Shown: positions 1 through 6,563 of the stretch, in pieces
Layout of the letters: the number at the start of each line of letters is the position of its first letter
Position numbering within the stretch: position 1 is the first letter of the stretch
Origin: Planctomycetota bacterium
GTDB lineage: Bacteria; Planctomycetota; Brocadiia; JAJRTI01
Length of the DNA stretch: 6,814 nucleotides
Reading direction: 5' to 3'
Assembly: GCA_024278415.1 (NCBI GenBank)
Contig: JAJRTI010000562.1
Span: forward strand, 1-6,814
The notes under the pieces: generated by a model
Databases searched by the model: none
Told to the model about the DNA's origin: nothing
Seen by the model: the letters and a program-made list of their open reading frames with translations, nothing else
Made by a program: the position numbers and the translations under genes

Positions 1-1
1 C

Positions 2-163
2 TTGGAGATTGCCGTGAACGACGACTTCGTTCAGCCGACGCTCGACGCGATCATCCAGGGCGCCCGCACAGGAGAGATCGGCGATGGGAAGATCTTCGTC
101 GTCGAGCTATCGGAGTGCATCCGTATCCGAACGGGCGAGAAGGGGGGAGATGCCATCGGCTGA
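2..163 (+). CDS. glnB: PII nitrogen regulatory protein, C-terminal part (5' end outside window)
   Basis: The frame opening at base 2 reads 53 residues to a TGA and matches the C-terminal half of PII signal proteins, which are about 112 residues long. The B-loop stretch [11 protein letters not shown] is followed by the C-terminal signature IRIRTGE and a terminal AIG. PII proteins are cytosolic trimers that sense ATP/ADP and 2-oxoglutarate and bind partners such as AmtB, glutamine synthetase adenylyltransferase or NtrB. The arginines of IRIRTGE help bind nucleotide phosphates in the family. The T-loop, including the usual uridylylation tyrosine, lies before the window, so GlnB and GlnK cannot be told apart and the symbol is only a family label. 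A strong hairpin follows the stop, so the gene is probably not cotranscribed with the sugar operon downstream. Confidence 0.93.
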   Translation: MEIAVNDDFVQPTLDAIIQGARTGEIGDGKIFVVELSECIRIRTGEKGGDAIG

Positions 164-182
164 GTCGCTCTTGTGAGCCCCC

Positions 183-225
183 GGCCCTGGATCGCCATTC
201 TGGCGATCCAGGGCCATTCCTTTAT
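183..225 (+). terminator. Hairpin terminator after the PII gene
   Basis: A perfect 15-bp inverted repeat (183-197 with 201-215, starting GGCCCTGG) has a 3-nt loop TTC and lies 19 bp after the PII stop. It is followed by ATTCCTTTAT, a modest and interrupted T tract. Stem strength and position suggest transcription termination; the weak T tract leaves room for a Rho-aided end or an mRNA 3'-stabilising role. Confidence 0.7.
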
Positions 226-257
226 GGCTGAGCGATGGTAAGCTGGATCGTGTCCGC

Positions 258-286
258 TTGCAGTTGATGAAGTGGGCTTGTAGACT
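258..286 (+). promoter_or_regulatory. Candidate sigma70-type promoter of the sugar operon
   Basis: TTGCAG at 258-263 (3 of 6 consensus matches) is separated by 17 bp from TAGACT at 281-286 (4 of 6 matches). Transcription would begin near 293. This is a weak match in GC-rich DNA and should be taken only as the best candidate in the 208-bp space between the PII stop and the binding-protein start. If real, it excludes the TTG (258) and ATG (267) starts of the downstream frame. I see no operator palindrome or riboswitch in this space. Confidence 0.3.
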
Positions 287-371
287 CTCGCCCGAGGTGA
301 GTGCGACGCCACGGTGGCCGAGCCCCTCGTTTGCGATGCAGTCCTTCTTGCGCCTATCCAGGACGCGATCC

Positions 372-1766
372 GTGGTTATTGAATTGATTCTCTGGGCGGT
401 GGCGGCTCTTTGTGCCGCGGGAGCAGGGCTCTCTGCGAGGTTCGAGCTGGATCGCACGTGCCGCGTGTTGGGCGCCACCGGGCTCGCCGCGTTCGCGCTC
501 GGCGGGTTCGTGTGGCTGTTTGGCGATACGTACGCCTACTACTTTGGGGAGAAAGAGGACCAACTGCGGCTCTCGTATTGGGGCTCCTACCGCGAGCACG
601 AGATGTGGGCCAAGATCGTCGAGGCCTTCCAAGAACGCTACCCCGACATTAAGGTCAAGCGGGAATACATCACCGATCGTTACGAGGCCAAGATCCAGCA
701 GCTCCTCGTTGCGGCGGACGCGCCCGACGTGATCCTCTTCCAAGACGAGCCCATGCCGCGGTTCATCGACACCGGCAAGTTCGAGTGCTTGGACGACTGG
801 TGCAACACGCCGGGGCTTGAGATTCGTCTGAAAGACGACTATTGGGACACCGCAGTCTGGTCCTTCCAGAAGGGGGGCAAGGCATACGGCATCCCCATCT
901 GGGGCGGCGACTGCCTGGTCATCTACAACAAGGCCGTGTTCCGGGAAGCCGGTGTGGATGATCCTGAGCGCGATTGGACGTTCGCGGATTTTCTTGCCAA
1001 GTGCCAAGACCTCACCGCGGACGTGGACAAAGACGGCCGGACCGACCGCTACGGGTTCCTTGTCCCAGGGTGGCTTTACTGGCTGCCGTTCCACTACGGC
1101 TTCGGCGCCACGTATCTCGATCCGACCCGCACGAAGTGGACGCTGTGGGGCCACGACGCGCTCGAGTCGTTCACGTTTTGGCAAGACCTCCGGCACACCT
1201 ATCACGTCGCGCCACGCCGGGATGAGTTGACTGAGAGCGGCAGCACCGCGTTCATGACGGGCCGGGTGGCCATGTTCATCAGCGGGCCGTGGGCCATGCC
1301 GCCGCTGAATGAAGCGAAGGTGGATTACGATGTGGCGCACATCCCCATCGGTCCCCGTGGACGGGGGACGCGGGTGACGTGGGACAGCCTGGCCATGTTC
1401 TCCGGTTCGCAGAAGAAGGACCAAGCCTGGAAGTTCATCCACTTCGCCACGTCTCTTCCCGCGCAGGAGATCGTCGCCAGCTTCCAGCGCTCGGTGCCTG
1501 CGCTCAAGAGCGCGCAGGCCGCGTACGTGAACCAGAACCCCAAGGTGCACGCCGGCCGATTCATCGAAGCGTTCAAGTATGCGCGGCTCCAGCCCATCAC
1601 CGTGAACTGGGCTCTGATGAGCAGAGAGATCACGAGCGAGACGGACTTGCTGCTCGACAACCGGCAAACCCCTAAGCAGACCCTGCGCAATCTGGCCGCG
1701 AACCCGCACCTATCCAGGATCTTCCAGATGCCCCAGTTGGCGGAGGAGGCCGGCCATGGCCACTAA
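372..1766 (+). CDS. ABC sugar transporter, family 1 extracellular substrate-binding protein with two-helix membrane anchor
   Basis: This is the solute-binding component of a carbohydrate importer. From the GTG at 372 it is 464 residues. Helices at about 2-20 and 32-50 precede the binding domain, which starts near residue 62 (LRLSYWG). Family features include GKAYGIP (169-175), IYNK (184-187), and ISGPW (303-307) shortly after a FMTGRVAMF stretch. DVDKDGRTD (217-225) has the DxDxDGxxD spacing of an EF-hand-like calcium loop. No lipobox is visible. I chose GTG 372 because AGGA (360-363) sits 8 nt upstream, and because the start leaves the basic residues in the loop between the helices, placing the binding domain outside. 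In-frame ATG 336, ATG 267 and TTG 258 are alternatives that add a basic N-terminus and would favour the wrong topology. The stop overlaps the next gene by 11 nt. The sugar bound cannot be inferred. Confidence 0.9.
   Translation: MVIELILWAVAALCAAGAGLSARFELDRTCRVLGATGLAAFALGGFVWLFGDTYAYYFGEKEDQLRLSYWGSYREHEMWAKIVEAFQERYPDIKVKREYITDRYEAKIQQLLVAADAPDVILFQDEPMPRFIDTGKFECLDDWCNTPGLEIRLKDDYWDTAVWSFQKGGKAYGIPIWGGDCLVIYNKAVFREAGVDDPERDWTFADFLAKCQDLTADVDKDGRTDRYGFLVPGWLYWLPFHYGFGATYLDPTRTKWTLWGHDALESFTFWQDLRHTYHVAPRRDELTESGSTAFMTGRVAMFISGPWAMPPLNEAKVDYDVAHIPIGPRGRGTRVTWDSLAMFSGSQKKDQAWKFIHFATSLPAQEIVASFQRSVPALKSAQAAYVNQNPKVHAGRFIEAFKYARLQPITVNWALMSREITSETDLLLDNRQTPKQTLRNLAANPHLSRIFQMPQLAEEAGHGH
1742..1749 (+). 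promoter_or_regulatory. Ribosome binding site of the first permease
   Basis: GGAGGAGG lies inside the last codons of the binding-protein gene, 6 nt before the ATG at 1756. It is the strongest Shine-Dalgarno match in the operon. It fixes the permease start and the 11-nt overlap of the two frames. Confidence 0.75.
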
Positions 1767-2679
1767 GCCTGACGCCCCCCTGCGCCGGGGCGAGAACTTG
1801 ACGGGCTACCTGTTCGCCTCCCCTTGGCTGGCCGGCTTTTTCCTCTTGATGCTTGGCCCGATGATTGTGTCTTTCATGCTGGCGTTTGTGCAGTGGGACG
1901 GCATCAGCCTGCGACAGATTCAATTCGTGGGGCTCGACAACTACCGGCGCGCCTATTCGGACCCGGACGTGGCCAAGGCGCTCTACAACACCGCGTACTA
2001 CAGCTTCCTGAGTGTGCCGCTCGGCCTTTGTGTGTCGCTGGGTTTGGCCATGCTGCTCAACCAGCCGCTCAAAGGCGTGGCGTTCTTCCGCACGATATTC
2101 TACATGCCGTCGGTCATTGGCGGCGTGGCCACGATCATGATGTGGCTGTGGGTCTTCAACCCGGACTACGGCCTGCTCAATGCCGCGTTGCGAGGGGGCT
2201 TGCGCATTGTCGGCATGGGCGACGTGGACCTGCCCAAATGGATCTTCGAGGAGCGCTGGGCGAAGCCTTCGCTCATCCTCATGAGCGTCTGGGGGGCCGG
2301 CGCGTCCATGTTGATCTTCCTCGCCGCGCTCCAGAATGTGCCGCAAGAACTCTACGAAGCCGCCCAGCTCGACGGCGCCGGCGCGTGGTATCGGTTCCTG
2401 CACGTGACGGTGCCGCAGATATCGCCAGCGATCTTCTTCAACTTGATCATGGGCATCATCGGCTCGTTCCAAGTGTTTACGCAAGCGTTTCTGATGACCA
2501 ACGGCGGCCCCAACAAGGCCACGCTCTTTTACGTGCTCTACCTCTACAACAAGGCATTTCAGGACTTCGAGATCGGCTATGCGAGCGCGCTCGCGTGGAT
2601 CCTGTTCCTCATCATCATGGCGTTCACACTGCTCGTGATCCGCTCAAGCAAGATGTGGGTGTACTACGAAGGTGACTGA
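1756..2679 (+). CDS. ABC sugar transporter permease, MalF/UgpA type
   Basis: This is a 307-residue inner-membrane permease, a usual length for the family. It has six predicted helices, at about 24-45, 80-101, 107-134, 170-193, 215-240 and 277-297. The FVGLDNY segment (57-63), typical of MalF/UgpA proteins, follows the first helix. The EAA loop that docks on the ATPase is clear: EAAQLDGA starting at residue 201, followed by a conserved proline (VPQISP). It should pair with the next permease to form the membrane channel for the substrate delivered by the upstream binding protein. The gene begins within the end of the binding-protein gene behind a strong ribosome binding site and overlaps the following gene by 8 nt, so the three are almost certainly one transcript. 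The substrate is unknown. Confidence 0.95.
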   Translation: MATKPDAPLRRGENLTGYLFASPWLAGFFLLMLGPMIVSFMLAFVQWDGISLRQIQFVGLDNYRRAYSDPDVAKALYNTAYYSFLSVPLGLCVSLGLAMLLNQPLKGVAFFRTIFYMPSVIGGVATIMMWLWVFNPDYGLLNAALRGGLRIVGMGDVDLPKWIFEERWAKPSLILMSVWGAGASMLIFLAALQNVPQELYEAAQLDGAGAWYRFLHVTVPQISPAIFFNLIMGIIGSFQVFTQAFLMTNGGPNKATLFYVLYLYNKAFQDFEIGYASALAWILFLIIMAFTLLVIRSSKMWVYYEGD

Positions 2680-3610
2680 CCAACCCAACAACGAAGGCGA
2701 TGCTGCTCGGCCCGTCGCTTGTGTCGCGCCGGAATTCCGAGAGGATGCCGATTCACTTAATGTCGGGGGCTACTATCGCGCGCGCCGCGGAGTCGTGAAG
2801 GGGTTCCTCTACGTGATCGCGATTGGCCTGTCGATCGCGTTCCTCTTCCCAGTGCTGTGGGCGGTTGGCGCCTCTCTGAAGCCCCTGATCGAGGTCTACC
2901 GGTTCCCGCCGACGTTCCTCGTGTGGCCGCCGCAGTTCAGCAACTATCCCGAGGCGCTGTCGAAGCTGCCCTTCGCGCGCTTCTTGGGCAATACCTTCGT
3001 CATTGCACTGAGTGCCATGGTGGGGCAGGTCGTCAGCGCGTCGCTCGTGGGCTATGCGTTTGCGCGGCTGCACTGGCGCGGGCGCAACTTCTGGTTCGTG
3101 TGCCTGCTGGCCACGATGATGCTCCCGCAACAGGTGCTGCTTATTCCCCACTACTTGATCTACAAGAATCTCGGCTGGGTCAACACGTACAAGCCCCTCA
3201 TCATGCCCTCGTGGCTCGGGGGAGGAGCGTTTTTCATCTTCCTCTTCCGCCAATTCTTCAAGGGCATTCCGCGCGAACTGGAGGACGCCGCGCGCATCGA
3301 TGGCGCGAGCGAGTTGCGCATCTGGGCCAACATCTTCCTCCCGCTGGCCAAGCCCATCGTCATCACCGTCGCGGTCATGAGCTTCATCGCGCATTGGAAG
3401 GAGTTCATGGGGCCGCTGATCTACCTCTCGGACTACGAGCGCTACCCGATTGCGCTGGGGCTGCGGATGTATCAGCAGGTCGAGGGCGGTTCCTTCGTGC
3501 ACTACCTCATGGCCGCGAGCGTGGTCGCGCTGTCCCCATTGCTCGTCTTGTTCTTCTTTGCGCAGCGCTACATCACGCGGGGCTTGCTGCTCACAGGGGG
3601 GCAGAAGTAG
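2672..3610 (+). CDS. ABC sugar transporter permease, MalG/UgpE type
   Basis: This is the second channel subunit, 312 residues with six predicted helices at about 44-68, 103-132, 139-164, 174-196, 228-252 and 276-301. The EAA loop appears as EDAARIDGA (204-212) followed by LPLAKP, the usual MalG/UgpE form. The C-terminus YITRGLLLTGGQK is also typical of this group. The start is a GTG overlapping the previous stop by 8 nt. It has no good Shine-Dalgarno, so translation is probably coupled to the upstream permease. It gives a hydrophilic N-terminal tail of about 40 residues. The in-frame GTG at 2795 just before the first helix is an alternative start. No ATPase gene of the MalK/UgpC/MsmX type follows; the next gene is on the opposite strand. 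Confidence 0.94.
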   Translation: MTDQPNNEGDAARPVACVAPEFREDADSLNVGGYYRARRGVVKGFLYVIAIGLSIAFLFPVLWAVGASLKPLIEVYRFPPTFLVWPPQFSNYPEALSKLPFARFLGNTFVIALSAMVGQVVSASLVGYAFARLHWRGRNFWFVCLLATMMLPQQVLLIPHYLIYKNLGWVNTYKPLIMPSWLGGGAFFIFLFRQFFKGIPRELEDAARIDGASELRIWANIFLPLAKPIVITVAVMSFIAHWKEFMGPLIYLSDYERYPIALGLRMYQQVEGGSFVHYLMAASVVALSPLLVLFFFAQRYITRGLLLTGGQK

Positions 3611-3624
3611 CCGCGGCGGGTGCG

Positions 3625-5226
3625 TCACGCCTTCCTCGCGTTGTCCGCAATCTGGGCCACACCTAAGCTGCGCTTGAGTACGCGGCAGTGCGCGCCGACG
3701 ATCTTGCCAAGGAAGGCCGCGATGAGACCTATGACGATGGGGCCGACGAAGAAGGCGGGTGACCCCAGCGCGCCTCCCATGCCACGTGCGAAGATTTCGA
3801 TGCTCGGCCCAAAGGGCCCGCAAAACGCGAGGGCTCGGAGGGTCGCGCGTGCGCCTTCCGAGAGAGGCACGTTGCCAAGGAAGCCTGCGATAGCGGTCGG
3901 GGTCGCGTACGCGAACAGAACACCAATGTAGCTTGTCACCTGCTTTTTTGTGAACAGGAAACGACAAACGTGGGCCGCAAATGTGTAGAGGGCAGCGCAC
4001 GCCAGGAAATGGGCCATGAATAGGGCCACGCGGACGGGCTCCGCTGGCATGGCGCTGCGCACGGACAGCCAGTACCACGTGCCCAGAAACGCGGAGGCTA
4101 TCATGAGCGCACAAACGAGCGTGGGCGCCACACCGAGGCCGCGTTCGTCAAGGAGCGTGTTTGGTTGGGCCTCGCCGGCGAGCCGCGCCCGCAGGCCCGC
4201 GCGATACCGGTAGCGGTTGGGGGCCGTGACCATGGCGATCATGACCATGAACAAGTGGGCGGGTATCAGCAAGCCACCGAGCCACGTCTCACGGCTGGCA
4301 GCAGGGGCGGAAGCGGTATTGGCGAGGATGCCTGCGAACAGGATCGCGACTGAAGCGGCGAGCGCGAACACCTGTGGCCGCGACCAGAGCGCGATGGTGT
4401 CGCTGTGCATGCGACGAGCCGCGGCCGCAAGCGCGAAAAAGAGCGCGACCGCGGTGACGGCAAAGTGCAGCACAACGCCGCTGACCATGAAGTTGAAGAG
4501 CGGCACCTGGTATGTCAGGACGTTGTCGGTGCCTGCCGCCCACAATACATGTATGGGCACGACGCACGTGGCGGCCCCGGCGACGCCATTGGCTATTCCT
4601 ATCAATGCGGGGCCGCCGCGCGAGACGAAGACTGAGGAGAACCAGACCAAGAAAAAGAAGGGGGCGATGATCGCCGCGCCCGGGTTCTGCTGTTTGGCCT
4701 CGGCGTTTGATTGGAAAGGCTGGGCGGAGAGCATGACGGCCAGCGCGCCGAACATGAGGGCCGGCAAGGGGATCGCCAAGTAGGCGAGCGCATATCCCCA
4801 GGGAGAGACGCCACCAAAAAGGACGCACAGGAACGACACGGGCATCGCCGCAACCCCCGCCTTCCACATGAGCACGGAGGGGCCCATGATCTTGCCGACT
4901 GCCATTGCCAATGGCGAGGCGCCGGTGAGGCGCTGGTAGGGCAAAGTCTTGAGGAGCCGCTCCCGCGCCATCGAGGAGCCTGCGGCAATGGCTCCGCCAA
5001 CGATAACGAGCAGATACGTCACGCCTGTGATCTGGAAGAAAATGCTGCGGAAGCACTCCTGCGTAGTGGCGTACGCGCGGTAACGCTGGTAGCAGGCGAC
5101 GTTGACCATCAGACACAGGACCGCCGCCATAGCCGCGGCCGCACACGCCCATCCTGAACGGCCCCGGCGTGTGGCGCAGCGCACGTGGCGCGTCCATTCG
5201 GCATTGTCGAGCAGTAGGGCCCTCAT
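3625..5226 (-). CDS. ABC-2 type transporter membrane protein, large (about 12-13 helices)
   Basis: This 533-residue, very hydrophobic protein is the membrane partner of the ABC ATPase encoded just upstream. Predicted helices lie at about 26-46, 64-84, 117-138, 145-167, 184-202, 210-231, 246-270, 285-305, 317-335, 367-388, 398-421, 431-451 and 492-512. After helix 2 comes MARERLLKTLPYQRLTGASPLAMAVGK (87-112 in part: ER at 89-90, GK at 111-112). This resembles the cytoplasmic ER..TL......SPL....GK motif of ABC-2 permeases. Usual ABC-2 permeases have six helices, so this may carry two halves in one chain. The start ATG overlaps the ATPase stop as ATGA, implying coupled translation. The exported substrate is unknown; lipid, peptide, polysaccharide or drug are all possible. 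The 3' end faces the sugar operon with a 14-bp gap. Confidence 0.85.
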   Translation of the reverse strand: MRALLLDNAEWTRHVRCATRRGRSGWACAAAAMAAVLCLMVNVACYQRYRAYATTQECFRSIFFQITGVTYLLVIVGGAIAAGSSMARERLLKTLPYQRLTGASPLAMAVGKIMGPSVLMWKAGVAAMPVSFLCVLFGGVSPWGYALAYLAIPLPALMFGALAVMLSAQPFQSNAEAKQQNPGAAIIAPFFFLVWFSSVFVSRGGPALIGIANGVAGAATCVVPIHVLWAAGTDNVLTYQVPLFNFMVSGVVLHFAVTAVALFFALAAAARRMHSDTIALWSRPQVFALAASVAILFAGILANTASAPAASRETWLGGLLIPAHLFMVMIAMVTAPNRYRYRAGLRARLAGEAQPNTLLDERGLGVAPTLVCALMIASAFLGTWYWLSVRSAMPAEPVRVALFMAHFLACAALYTFAAHVCRFLFTKKQVTSYIGVLFAYATPTAIAGFLGNVPLSEGARATLRALAFCGPFGPSIEIFARGMGGALGSPAFFVGPIVIGLIAAFLGKIVGAHCRVLKRSLGVAQIADNARKA

Positions 5227-6158
5227 GACACTTCATACGCTCCAATCTTCATGAAGATGTCTTCCAAGTTCTCCCGCTGCTCGTGGAACGACCGCACTCG
5301 GACTCCCGCCGTGACGATGTCCCTGTGGAGGTCGGCGATGTCGTTCGGCTTTCCGGAGAACTCGACCTGCACGGTGTGATCGTAGATGTCGTGTGAGACG
5401 ACCAAGGGGTGCCTCGCGAGCAAATCGTCGAGTCGCGCCAGACCGTCGAGGACACGGATCTCGATCCGCGTGGCTCCCTGGAGACGTTGAAGGATGTCGT
5501 CAATCTTCCCGGCGACGACGAGCTTCCCCTTCTCGATGATGCCCACCGAGGTGCAGAAGTCCGAAAGCTCGGTGAGGATGTGTGAGGAGACAACGATCGT
5601 CTTGCCGAGCTTGACCAACTCCTTCATGAGTTCTCGAAACTCAATGCGAGCCCTGGGATCGAGGTTCGCCGCCGGCTCGTCTAAGAGAAGCACATCGGGG
5701 TTGTGCACGAGCGTCTTGGCAAGGAATAGCCGCTGCTTCATGCCCCTCGATAGCTCCCGCACAAAGGACTCCTTCTTGGACTCCAAGTCCACCAGATCCA
5801 TCACATCGCTGACGCGCCTAGCTCGCTCTGCACGCGGCACGCCATAAGCTGTGGCAAAGTAGTCGAGATACTCCCAGACGAGAAGCTCAGTGTACAGCCC
5901 GAACTCGTCGGGCATGAAACCGATCCGCCGGCGCACCGCCCGCGTCTGCTGCTCAGCATCCAGCCCCGCGATGTAGATGCGGCCGTCCGTAGGCTCGAGA
6001 AGTGTGGCGAGCATTTCGAGCGTCGTTGTCTTGCCCGCTCCGTTCGGCCCCACCAACGCGAAACACTCGCCCGCCTCGATGGAGAGGTCGAGGTCCGCCA
6101 CGGCGGTGAGCTTCGGGTACTCCCTGCGGAGGTGCTCGGTCTGCACGGCGATAGGCAT
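5223..6158 (-). CDS. ABC transporter ATP-binding protein (ABC-2 exporter type)
   Basis: This is the cytosolic ATPase of an exporter, 311 residues from the chosen start. Walker A GPNGAGKTT is at 37-45, signature LSRGMKQR at 136-143, Walker B LLLDEP at 157-162 (catalytic Glu 161), D-loop NLDPRAR after it, and the switch histidine in SSH at about 193. The Q-loop region reads GFMPDEFGLY, so the usual glutamine position carries Asp/Glu. A C-terminal domain of about 90 residues follows, as in many drug- or lipid-type exporter ATPases. The frame is open to ATG 6203, but that start would lie only about 6 nt after the predicted transcription start. ATG 6158 gives the usual family N-terminus (MPIAVQTEHL...) and a leader of about 50 nt, although no strong Shine-Dalgarno is seen. 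The last base triplet overlaps the permease start as ATGA. No regulator gene accompanies it in the window. Confidence 0.93.
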   Translation of the reverse strand: MPIAVQTEHLRREYPKLTAVADLDLSIEAGECFALVGPNGAGKTTTLEMLATLLEPTDGRIYIAGLDAEQQTRAVRRRIGFMPDEFGLYTELLVWEYLDYFATAYGVPRAERARRVSDVMDLVDLESKKESFVRELSRGMKQRLFLAKTLVHNPDVLLLDEPAANLDPRARIEFRELMKELVKLGKTIVVSSHILTELSDFCTSVGIIEKGKLVVAGKIDDILQRLQGATRIEIRVLDGLARLDDLLARHPLVVSHDIYDHTVQVEFSGKPNDIADLHRDIVTAGVRVRSFHEQRENLEDIFMKIGAYEVS

Positions 6159-6215
6159 GGGCGGCCCAGAGCGATGAAGCAATGAGAGGCGCGGTCTGCA
6201 CATCTGCGCTCGTGC

Positions 6216-6244
6216 TTTCTAACACGGGCGTTAGCGCATGTCAA
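6216..6244 (-). promoter_or_regulatory. Promoter of the ABC-2 operon with an embedded operator palindrome
   Basis: Read leftward, a perfect -35 TTGACA (6244-6239) is followed by exactly 17 bp and a -10 TAGAAA (6221-6216, 4 of 6 matches). Within the spacer and the first -10 bases lies CTAACGCCCGTGTTAG (6234-6219), with 5-bp perfect arms CTAAC/GTTAG. The placement is what a repressor operator (for example of the TetR family, often linked with ABC exporters) would have. Transcription would start near 6209. Promoter: seen. Repressor control: inferred. Confidence 0.65.
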
Positions 6245-6313
6245 TGATGGGGTTGCTCACGAGTTTCCCCAGAATTCCCACCGGTCCTACCGCACGCCTG
6301 GCGTCCCCGGTTT

Positions 6314-6330
6314 CTTACAACGATTGTTAG
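6314..6330. promoter_or_regulatory. Second operator-like imperfect palindrome
   Basis: CTTACAACGATTGTTAG is a 17-bp imperfect palindrome; the outer halves match except at one position each side, plus the centre. Read leftward it begins GCTAACAATCGT and ends in TAAGAAA, echoing the promoter operator, which begins GCTAACGCCCGT and ends in TTAGAAA. It lies about 70 bp upstream of the ABC-2 promoter -35. It could be an auxiliary operator or a remnant of a duplicated promoter; I find no good -35 for it. Confidence 0.4.
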
Positions 6331-6376
6331 CTCCTTAGCGCAAATCACGGGACAACATGTTGTCGATGCGCTCCGT

Positions 6377-6514
6377 TGTGGAGTGCGCCGGCTTGACGGC
6401 GCTTTGGCGGGCAGCGCGCAGCGCTGCTTTGCATCCGCACACGCGCGATCCGTTCGCCAGCGACAGGCGAAAAGCTAAAGCGGCGTTCCCGCACATGCGA
6501 GACCGCACTCCACA
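6377..6514. repeat. 138-bp intergenic element with 11-bp inverted ends
   Basis: TGTGGAGTGCG (6377-6387) and CGCACTCCACA (6504-6514) are perfect inverted ends. Each arm, read inward, continues to a GCTTTGGC or GCTTTAGC motif (6401-6408, and 6472-6479 on the reverse strand), so the element looks like two copies of one small unit facing each other. Internal hairpins are GCGCCG/CGGCGC (6385-6390, 6397-6402), GCAGCGC/GCGCTGC (6411-6417, 6421-6427) and TTCGCC/GGCGAA (6453-6458, 6466-6471). No transposase is encoded. It resembles non-autonomous, REP- or MITE-like intergenic repeats; target-site duplication is not evident. Confidence 0.6.
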
Positions 6515-6516
6515 TG

Positions 6517-6563
6517 GGCTGCGGTGCAGCCGCCTCTTTTTCGCAGCGAAGTCTGCGAAAAAG
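6517..6563. repeat. Two adjacent hairpins, one with an 11-bp perfect stem
   Basis: GGCTGC/GCAGCC (6517-6522, 6526-6531) with loop GGT is followed by CTTTTTCGCAG/CTGCGAAAAAG (6536-6546, 6553-6563) with loop CGAAGT. The T run lies inside the stem rather than after it, so this is not a standard intrinsic terminator. Immediately next to the 138-bp element, it may be part of the same repeat. Confidence 0.55.

Noticed and set aside
258..371. N-terminal extension of the binding protein to TTG 258 or ATG 336
   Set aside because: TTG 258 overlaps the candidate -35. Both starts lack a Shine-Dalgarno and add basic residues that favour the wrong membrane topology. ATG 336 stays possible.
354..1709. 451-residue open frame on the minus strand across the binding-protein gene
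   Set aside because: It lies antisense to a gene with clear family motifs. Its composition is rich in Arg, His, Glu and Pro with no recognisable domain, as expected for antisense frames of high-GC genes.
1672..2484. 270-residue open frame on the minus strand
   Set aside because: Antisense to the first sugar permease, hydrophilic and biased, with no domain.
2753..4114. 453-residue open frame on the minus strand
   Set aside because: It runs across the sugar permease gene and the convergent end of the ABC-2 permease gene, both better supported by helices and motifs. The composition looks like an antisense shadow.
4289..5245. 318-residue open frame on the minus strand in a second frame
   Set aside because: Same strand but another frame of the ABC-2 permease gene. 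It is Arg-rich with no membrane helices or motif, while the chosen frame has ordered helices and an ATGA overlap.
6159..6203. 15-residue N-terminal extension of the ABC ATPase from ATG 6203
   Set aside because: The predicted transcription start near 6209 leaves no room for a leader, and the extra residues do not resemble the family N-terminus.
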